From the NCBI GenBank assembly GCA_030038125.1, contig JASHPL010000018.1, positions 1-54,599 of the forward strand: a stretch of DNA of 54,599 nucleotides. The letters run 5' to 3'. Each line of letters begins with the position of its first letter. Positions within the stretch are counted from its first letter, which is position 1. Below are positions 49,733-54,599 of the stretch, one piece after another. The notes under the pieces are model-generated. The model did no database searches, was not told where the DNA came from, and saw only the letters and a list, made by a program, of their open reading frames with translations. The position numbers and the translations under genes were made by a program. Source of the DNA: Candidatus Sulfotelmatobacter sp. (lineage in GTDB: Bacteria > Acidobacteriota > Terriglobia > Terriglobales > Acidobacteriaceae).

Positions 49733-51565
49733 TTATGGCGCCGGCGATGTCGGTAAGGGCGAGACATCACAGACTGCCGATTCGCACGGTGGTAGCGGCG
49801 GAGTGGGGATCAGGTAATCGTTCCCCTGAGTCGCAGCCGAGCCGCCCCTCATGCATTCACCCGCGAAAGCATCCCGGTTGGGGTATCGTTGCGTGTACCC
49901 ATCGGTTAGCGTTTCGAGGAAGGCGACAAGCTGACTCTCCTCTTGATCCGTCAACATGAGGTCACCTACGGACATATCCTTGGTGGCTGGAACCTCTGGC
50001 TCAGGCCAGCAGTCGACTTTTTCCGTCGTTCCCGCCGGGCAATGACCAGAAGTGACGTCGTATTTGTATACGTCGCGTGTGTTGTAGAAATGTACCAGTT
50101 GCTTCAGGCTCTTGATGTAACCGTTATGGAAGAACTCCTTCTGGAAATAGGGTCCAGGTGCTTCCGTACCGGCCGTGCAAGCGTATGGCGTCATAGCCAC
50201 ATTGCGAGCCGTCAGAGTTTGCATTCGTCCGTCATTAATGGGCGCGTATTGTCTCCAACTCGCATTGGGGCTGGCCCACGTACCAGGGGCGACGTTGCCG
50301 TTGGTGCTTCTCAGGAATGATCCCAATCCTAAATCTCGATAGCCGAAGCCCGCGGGATTAGGAGTGAATCCGTATGGATCTGGTTTGGTCTCGTAATACA
50401 GCGCGATCCTGGGATTCAGGGGCAGGCCAAGATTGGCTGAGCCGAAGCAGGTGAACAGTGGAGTGACCAGTGCCGTGGCACCGGTGTCTACGCCGTTAGG
50501 AGCGTTGCCTTCCGGCGGCGGCGGTGTGGGTGCGGTGGACCGGCCATCGAGATGGCACGAGTTGCAATTTCCCTTGCCGTCGAACAACTTGTATCCCGCC
50601 GCCTCGTCAGGCGTGAACGTGTAATTGCCGGCCAGGTAGGCGTCGAACTTCGAAGTGAAAGCGCTCACCTGCACCGACTGTTCGTAGGCGTCGAGCGACT
50701 GACCCCAATGGTCATAGACGTTTTCAGCTTTGGTGCGATCAGCCGGACTCAGCTGAACCGGAAAGATATTGCTGCCGAACACCGCAGCGCCCCCAGGAGT
50801 GGCGCAGATCTCTGCCGTGTCCGGGGGGAAGTTGATGTTGAGTGCGTCCGCTCCCCATACCGCATCGAACAAGGACCTGTACGGAGCTTTGGAAAGCTTA
50901 TACGCAATGCACGCGAGATCCGGATTGCCCATTTCCAGCGTATCGACAGGAGGCCCTTGCGCCTGGTTGGCGTCGGGATTTCTTATCTGATATCCGGTGG
51001 CGCGAGAGTCCCAGAAGTTTCCGCCAAAAAAGGCACTTTGTGTTGCGTTGTACTGGAGGACAGGGAAGAACGGGGCATATGTATATCGCTGCGCGGTTCG
51101 CTTGGCTGCCCGGAAGTGTTCCGTACCCGGATAGGCAACCATCGTCAAATTCACCGATGGAATCGGGCCGCTAAAAGCGACATAAGGCATATGGCACGAC
51201 GCGCAGGCTGAGTTTTTTTTGGGTGAGATGGTTCTATCAAAATTCATCAACTCGCCCAGCGTTTCGATCGCCTCCGTTCCTGTATCCTCAAGGACCGGGG
51301 GATTATTGGAGATAGTCGGAAGTTTCAATGCTTTCCAGCGGGCCATTGCTCTGGCTTCGACGAAGTCTACTTCCGTCTCTACCCTCATGAGCTCTGCATT
51401 CAGGTTCGACGGGAGAATGCCAGGCGGATAGGGGTTGTAAACCTGATTGGACGACGGTTGGGTTGCCTGTGAACCTTGTGCAAAAAGGCGCCGCGAAGAA
51501 CTGATAAGCGTAATTGCGATAATTACGCAGGCTGCGAAAACAGCAATAACTCGTGAGGATTTCAC
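49733..51565 (-). CDS. Exported di-heme cytochrome c peroxidase-like protein (MauG/CcpA family)
   Basis: A 610-aa periplasmic protein with a signal peptide (MKSSRVIAVFAACVIIAITL). Heme motifs CASCHM (about residue 120) and CNSCHL (about residue 336) mark the two heme domains; conserved segments FDRTISPKKNSACASC, QSAFFGGNFWDSRATGY and AMTPYACTAG follow the family. It reduces peroxide or, in MauG-type members, oxidises a protein or small molecule. Its length exceeds the ~350 aa of classical peroxidases, with an extended middle and a Pro-rich C-terminus. Start is GTG with AAGGAGG 5 nt upstream. It is 135 nt upstream of the fibronectin-like gene on the same strand. Confidence 0.88.
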   Translation of the reverse strand: MKSSRVIAVFAACVIIAITLISSSRRLFAQGSQATQPSSNQVYNPYPPGILPSNLNAELMRVETEVDFVEARAMARWKALKLPTISNNPPVLEDTGTEAIETLGELMNFDRTISPKKNSACASCHMPYVAFSGPIPSVNLTMVAYPGTEHFRAAKRTAQRYTYAPFFPVLQYNATQSAFFGGNFWDSRATGYQIRNPDANQAQGPPVDTLEMGNPDLACIAYKLSKAPYRSLFDAVWGADALNINFPPDTAEICATPGGAAVFGSNIFPVQLSPADRTKAENVYDHWGQSLDAYEQSVQVSAFTSKFDAYLAGNYTFTPDEAAGYKLFDGKGNCNSCHLDGRSTAPTPPPPEGNAPNGVDTGATALVTPLFTCFGSANLGLPLNPRIALYYETKPDPYGFTPNPAGFGYRDLGLGSFLRSTNGNVAPGTWASPNASWRQYAPINDGRMQTLTARNVAMTPYACTAGTEAPGPYFQKEFFHNGYIKSLKQLVHFYNTRDVYKYDVTSGHCPAGTTEKVDCWPEPEVPATKDMSVGDLMLTDQEESQLVAFLETLTDGYTQRYPNRDAFAGECMRGGSAATQGNDYLIPTPPLPPCESAVCDVSPLPTSPAP

Positions 51566-51569
51566 GAGT
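51549..51569 (-). promoter_or_regulatory. Hairpin covering the GTG start codon of the peroxidase gene
   Basis: In the mRNA ACUCGUG and CACGAGU form a perfect 7-bp stem with a 7-nt loop; the GUG start codon is in the first arm. The Shine-Dalgarno lies just upstream and remains free, so the stem could delay initiation until unfolded. Confidence 0.4.
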
Positions 51570-51582
51570 GCCTCCTTTCCCC

Positions 51583-51594
51583 ACTCCTAGGAGT
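51583..51594. promoter_or_regulatory. 12-bp perfect palindrome upstream of the peroxidase gene
   Basis: ACTCCTAGGAGT lies 18-29 nt upstream of the GTG. A perfect 12-bp palindrome here is a candidate operator; it could also compete with the real Shine-Dalgarno because it contains AGGAG on both strands. Confidence 0.4.
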
Positions 51595-52368
51595 AGACGA
51601 GCCGCCCTCTTAGGCGCGCGGACACCTACTAGCGCCAAAGAACAGGGCCTAATTTAGATTTGTTGGTCGTATAGAGAACGCTAGGCGGGTGGTCGAGTAG
51701 AACCCTTTAGGCGTACACCCAAAAAGAATCACCCGGTCAAAATCCGAACCGTGCCGCCGGCATTGAAGAACCAGCGTGCATCCGAGACAATCCGTGAGAT
51801 GCTAACCGGAATAGTACACGTTACACAATACCTTATACACCTGAGAAGTTATGCAACACTTGAGCTCGAGCGCCTTTCGTCCCGCACTCCATCTTGCCAA
51901 CCAGATCGATCTCTTTTGCCCGAGCAGCTTTCATGCCATCTAACGATTTCATATCTATCGAGGATCCCAAGCCTGTGTTTCATCCTTCGCTCAGGAGTGT
52001 CAACTTACGGACAGACACGCCCGAATGTCGACATAGGAGTTTCGTGGCCGGATACTTCGTCAGAGTTATCGACCACAACCGTAGTCCTCATCTCTGGTTG
52101 AAAATCGCTTACTTTGCGCAAATCATCGATTGCTCATTCGATTTCAACGGTTGACACGTGTCATGAACCGACACCACACCTATTTAACCAACCATCCAGC
52201 CACTCGTATTTGATTGAAAAAAGCCCCAGGTAATCTCAGGTTTGTTGTGCAGCCTACACAAACGTTTTGGAGAGAGGCTTGCTGTATCACATATAGGAAG
52301 CACCCGATTTACAAGCCTAGAGGTGCACTTATCATCAGGTATCCTGCTGTGAAATGAAATGAGCAATC
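51595..52368. other. Long intergenic region without a supported gene
   Basis: About 770 nt with lower GC than the surroundings. Two overlapping plus-strand ORFs (51751-52101, 51894-52154) have no ribosome-binding site or recognisable domain. Near 52240 GTTTGTTGTG-cagccta-CACAAAC is an imperfect inverted repeat about 110 nt before the next gene, possibly its operator. No tRNA, no transposase remnant. Confidence 0.45.
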
Positions 52369-53307
52369 ATGAATCGGATCGAAGCAAGCACTCAACTCGG
52401 ATTCATCGGAATAGGCGCGATGGGCAGTCGGATTGTGCGACGGCTTCTGGCCCGCCGTTACAACGTAACTGTGTACGACTCTGACCGCACAAGAGCCGAA
52501 AGCTTGATCGCGGATGGCGCGACCGTACCCAACAGTCTTGCGGACTTGGCAAGCAAGGCTAAGATCATCTTGTCCTGCCTGACTGATGACATGGCGGTCG
52601 AGGGAGTATACCTGGGTCAGAACGGAATCCTTGCTTATGCGGCTACGGGCGCGATCATTATCGAGATGAGTACGATTCGCCCCGAGACCAGCCGCGAATT
52701 AGCGCGTCAGGGCGGTGATCGCGGCATACATGTACTTGACGTCGCAATTTCCGGAAGCACTCCCGTGATGGAACAGGGGATGGTCACATTATTAGGAGGT
52801 GGCGAGGCAGAGATATTCGCCGCGGTCGAGCCTATTTTCGAGACGATTGCGAAGCAGTATTTTCTGCTTGGTCCATCGGGTTCGGGAACAGCAGCGAAAC
52901 TGGTTGTGAACACGTTGCTCGGCGTCGGTATGCAGGCGATCGCAGAGGCTTGTGCATTGGGTGAAAAACAGGGACTGGATCGCAAACAACTACTGACTGT
53001 CTTATCGAAGACAGCCGTTGTGGCTCCGGCTCATTCAGGCAAGCTCCTTCGAGCTGTCCACGACGACTACAGTCCTCAATTTCCGTTGCGGCTGATGAAC
53101 AAAGACTTTCGCCTGATTCTCGAAATTGCTTCAAACTTAAGGCTGGAACTGCCAGCGACAGAGGCGGCCTTCCGAATCAATTCTGATGCATCTGTTTTTG
53201 GTCCTGACCAGGATTTCTCGATCGTCATCCGGGAGATGGAATCCCGAGCACAAGAACAGGATTCGACAAATCCGATAGTGCGTACGTTGGAGAGATATCC
53301 TTCATGA
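52369..53307 (+). CDS. 3-hydroxyisobutyrate dehydrogenase-family NAD(P) oxidoreductase
   Basis: A 312-aa beta-hydroxyacid dehydrogenase. The Gly-rich loop LGFIGIGAMGSRIVRRLLAR starts at residue 10, the substrate-binding strand reads DVAISGSTPVMEQGMVTLLG and the catalytic Lys is in GSGTAAKLVVNTLLG. Family members act on 3-hydroxyisobutyrate, tartronate semialdehyde, succinic semialdehyde or imines; the substrate here is open. Cytoplasmic. It may act on alcohols or acids derived from the monooxygenase product, but the 3.2-kb gap with opposite-strand genes weakens that idea. Confidence 0.88.
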   Translation: MNRIEASTQLGFIGIGAMGSRIVRRLLARRYNVTVYDSDRTRAESLIADGATVPNSLADLASKAKIILSCLTDDMAVEGVYLGQNGILAYAATGAIIIEMSTIRPETSRELARQGGDRGIHVLDVAISGSTPVMEQGMVTLLGGGEAEIFAAVEPIFETIAKQYFLLGPSGSGTAAKLVVNTLLGVGMQAIAEACALGEKQGLDRKQLLTVLSKTAVVAPAHSGKLLRAVHDDYSPQFPLRLMNKDFRLILEIASNLRLELPATEAAFRINSDASVFGPDQDFSIVIREMESRAQEQDSTNPIVRTLERYPS

Positions 53308-53408
53308 TTCAGTCGACGGTGAACGGCGCCGAATAATCATTACAGTATGCTCTGCTCACCAGAACGCAGTTGGGCACCCGTTCATAGTTTGCCGCGCAGG
53401 TTAAGATA

Positions 53409-54401
53409 ATGAGCACGAGGCGAGAGTTCCTTGAGGTTGCGGCCGCTGCCATGATGCGTGTAAGTTCCAGTCAACCGATGTTCGCTGACATGCAAAACCG
53501 GATTCCATATCGTAACCTGGGCCATACCGGAGAGAAGGTCTCTATTGTGGGGATTGGCGGTTATCACCTTGCGCGCCCGGGCTTGGAGGAACAGGAAAGC
53601 ATTCGCATCGTTCGCACTGCCTTGGAGGAAGGCATCAACTTTCTCGACAACTGCTGGGATTACAACGGAGGAGAAAGCGAGATCCGGATGGGCAACGCGC
53701 TCCGCGACGGCTATCGGCAGAAAGCATTTTTAATGACGAAGATCGACGGCCGGGACAAGACAACGGCAGCGAATCAGATCAATGAATCTTTAAAGCGCTT
53801 GCAGACCGATCACGTTGATCTTCTGCAATTCCACGAGGTCATTCGTGATACGGACCCGGATCGCATCTTCGCCTCCGGAGGCGCACTGGAGGCCGTCCAG
53901 CAAGCTCAGACTGCAGGGAAGGTACGCTACATTGGATTCACGGGGCACAAGAGCCCCGAGATTCACCTGAAGATGTTGGCTGCTGCCAGTTCTCATGATT
54001 TCACATTCGACACGGTACAAATGCCTTTGAACGTCATGGACCATCACTTCAGCAGCTTCGAGGCCAAGGTGCTTCCTGTTTTGCTGAAAGGAAATATTGG
54101 TGTGTTAGGCATGAAGCCGATGGGAGACCATTCCATACTTCAAAGCAACACGGTGAGTGCAGTGGAATGTCTGCACTACTCCATGAACCTTCCGACCAGT
54201 GTCGTGATCACCGGTTGCGATTCGCTCAAAATTCTGCAACAGGCCTTGGATGCGGCGCGCAGTTTCCAGCCGATGAGCAAGGAACAGGTCTCAATCCTTC
54301 TTGCGAAGACCGCCAAAGTCGCCCAGTCTGGCCAATACGAACTCTACAAGACCAGCCATCACTTTGATGGTACGTACGAAAATCCGCAGTGGTTGGGATA
54401 A
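53409..54401 (+). CDS. Aldo/keto reductase with possible twin-arginine leader
   Basis: A 330-aa (alpha/beta)8-barrel oxidoreductase. N-terminus MSTRREFLEVAAAAMM has the RREFL of a Tat signal but the following hydrophobic part is short, so export is uncertain. Catalytic Asp and Tyr in FLDNCWDYN, Lys in FLMTKIDG, His in LLQFHEVI; NADP-binding segment SVVITGCDSLKILQQALDAA. AGG lies 8 nt before the ATG. It follows the dehydrogenase gene by 101 nt on the same strand and may be co-transcribed. Confidence 0.86.
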   Translation: MSTRREFLEVAAAAMMRVSSSQPMFADMQNRIPYRNLGHTGEKVSIVGIGGYHLARPGLEEQESIRIVRTALEEGINFLDNCWDYNGGESEIRMGNALRDGYRQKAFLMTKIDGRDKTTAANQINESLKRLQTDHVDLLQFHEVIRDTDPDRIFASGGALEAVQQAQTAGKVRYIGFTGHKSPEIHLKMLAAASSHDFTFDTVQMPLNVMDHHFSSFEAKVLPVLLKGNIGVLGMKPMGDHSILQSNTVSAVECLHYSMNLPTSVVITGCDSLKILQQALDAARSFQPMSKEQVSILLAKTAKVAQSGQYELYKTSHHFDGTYENPQWLG

Positions 54402-54476
54402 TAGTCTTGAAGCGGGGTTTCGGTATCGGCCGAGCTACTACATGCTTCAGACGCGGCCGACTTGCTTGGTCCGCGA

Positions 54477-54599
54477 TCACATCGTCAAGACGGCGCGGAA
54501 TCGCGCTTTGCCCTGCGCCACGCGGTCGTAGGCCTTCGCTGCCTCAGCCAATGGATATGCCTCCACAATCGTTTTCACTTTTCCCTGGGCTACGAAATC
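54477..54599 (-). CDS. Zinc-type (MDR) alcohol dehydrogenase, C-terminal end only
   Basis: The last 40 codons of a gene that continues past the right edge, too short for the ORF track. KVKTIVEAYPLAEAAKAYDR followed by VAQGKARFRAVLTM is the conserved C-terminal helix and strand of medium-chain dehydrogenases, where such a segment ends the nucleotide-binding half. The stop is TGA at 54477-54479. It converges on the aldo/keto reductase gene. Confidence 0.75.
   Translation of the reverse strand, partial: DFVAQGKVKTIVEAYPLAEAAKAYDRVAQGKARFRAVLTM

Noticed and set aside
51751-52154. Two plus-strand ORFs of 116 and 86 aa in the long intergenic gap
   Set aside because: No ribosome-binding site, no recognisable domain, and composition unlike neighbouring genes.
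1-54599. CRISPR arrays, tRNA or rRNA genes, insertion sequences, phage genes
   Set aside because: None seen by reading; no regularly spaced repeats, no cloverleaf noticed and no transposase or integrase motif in the ORF track.

Overview
The window looks like a chromosomal stretch from an acidobacterium (class Terriglobia or a close relative). This rests on one strong family marker, an 813-aa permease of the acidobacterial duplicated orphan permease (ADOP) type, plus a gene mix usual in that phylum: a GH78 rhamnosidase, a choice-of-anchor-D protein, a di-heme peroxidase, abundant sigma-54 and FixJ regulators, and many GTG/TTG starts. Taxonomy is inferred from gene content only. No tRNA, rRNA, CRISPR array, insertion sequence or phage gene was recognised.

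Layout. (1) 1-8.3 kb, minus strand: the start of an MCE/MlaD lipid-transport protein (cut by the edge), a large membrane protein with an embedded spermidine-synthase-like domain, a proteostasis block (clpB, a small retropepsin-like protease, hsp20 with a clear promoter and terminator) and an RlmI-like rRNA methyltransferase. (2) 8.3-17 kb: an alpha/beta hydrolase, small exported proteins, DoxX, a C45-like Ntn hydrolase, an alpha-L-rhamnosidase and a stand-alone ATP-dependent DNA ligase. (3) 17.3-27.5 kb, plus strand: a MacAB-TolC-like efflux operon (adaptor, ATPase, ADOP permease, second ATPase, TolC) ending in a sigma-54 response regulator and a membrane histidine kinase. (4) 27.5-35.8 kb: housekeeping genes: pgeF, phoU with a possible Pho box, a PhoB-like regulator, a PPOX flavoprotein, homoserine dehydrogenase with an apparent ATT start, a cysteine-desulfurase-like enzyme, a GAF protein and RNase HI. 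(5) 35.8-38.4 kb: a strongly folded candidate non-coding RNA, a choice-of-anchor-D protein, and a patch of decayed fragments of three redox genes.

(6) 38.3-49.2 kb is the most interesting part. A signalling cluster (LuxR-type regulator with an unlisted 41-aa membrane protein, FixJ-type regulator, receiver-only protein, sigma-54 activator without receiver, aldo/keto reductase, PAS/PAS/GAF/PAS histidine kinase) ends divergently against a five-gene soluble diiron monooxygenase operon of the toluene/alkene monooxygenase type (hydroxylase alpha, gamma, Rieske ferredoxin, effector, hydroxylase beta). All six diiron ligands are present, but three specificity residues differ from toluene 4-monooxygenase and the usual reductase gene is missing. 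(7) 49.2-54.6 kb: a small fibronectin-III exported protein, a di-heme peroxidase, a 3-hydroxyisobutyrate-dehydrogenase-like enzyme, a second aldo/keto reductase and the end of a zinc-type alcohol dehydrogenase. A plausible reading is that region 6 is a hydrocarbon- or aromatic-oxidation module with its own sensing system, and that the reductases and dehydrogenases around it process the products. That link is inference from position.

Many listed starts differ from the supplied ORF track, because the track takes the longest open frame and ribosome-binding sites point to downstream ATG, GTG or TTG codons.
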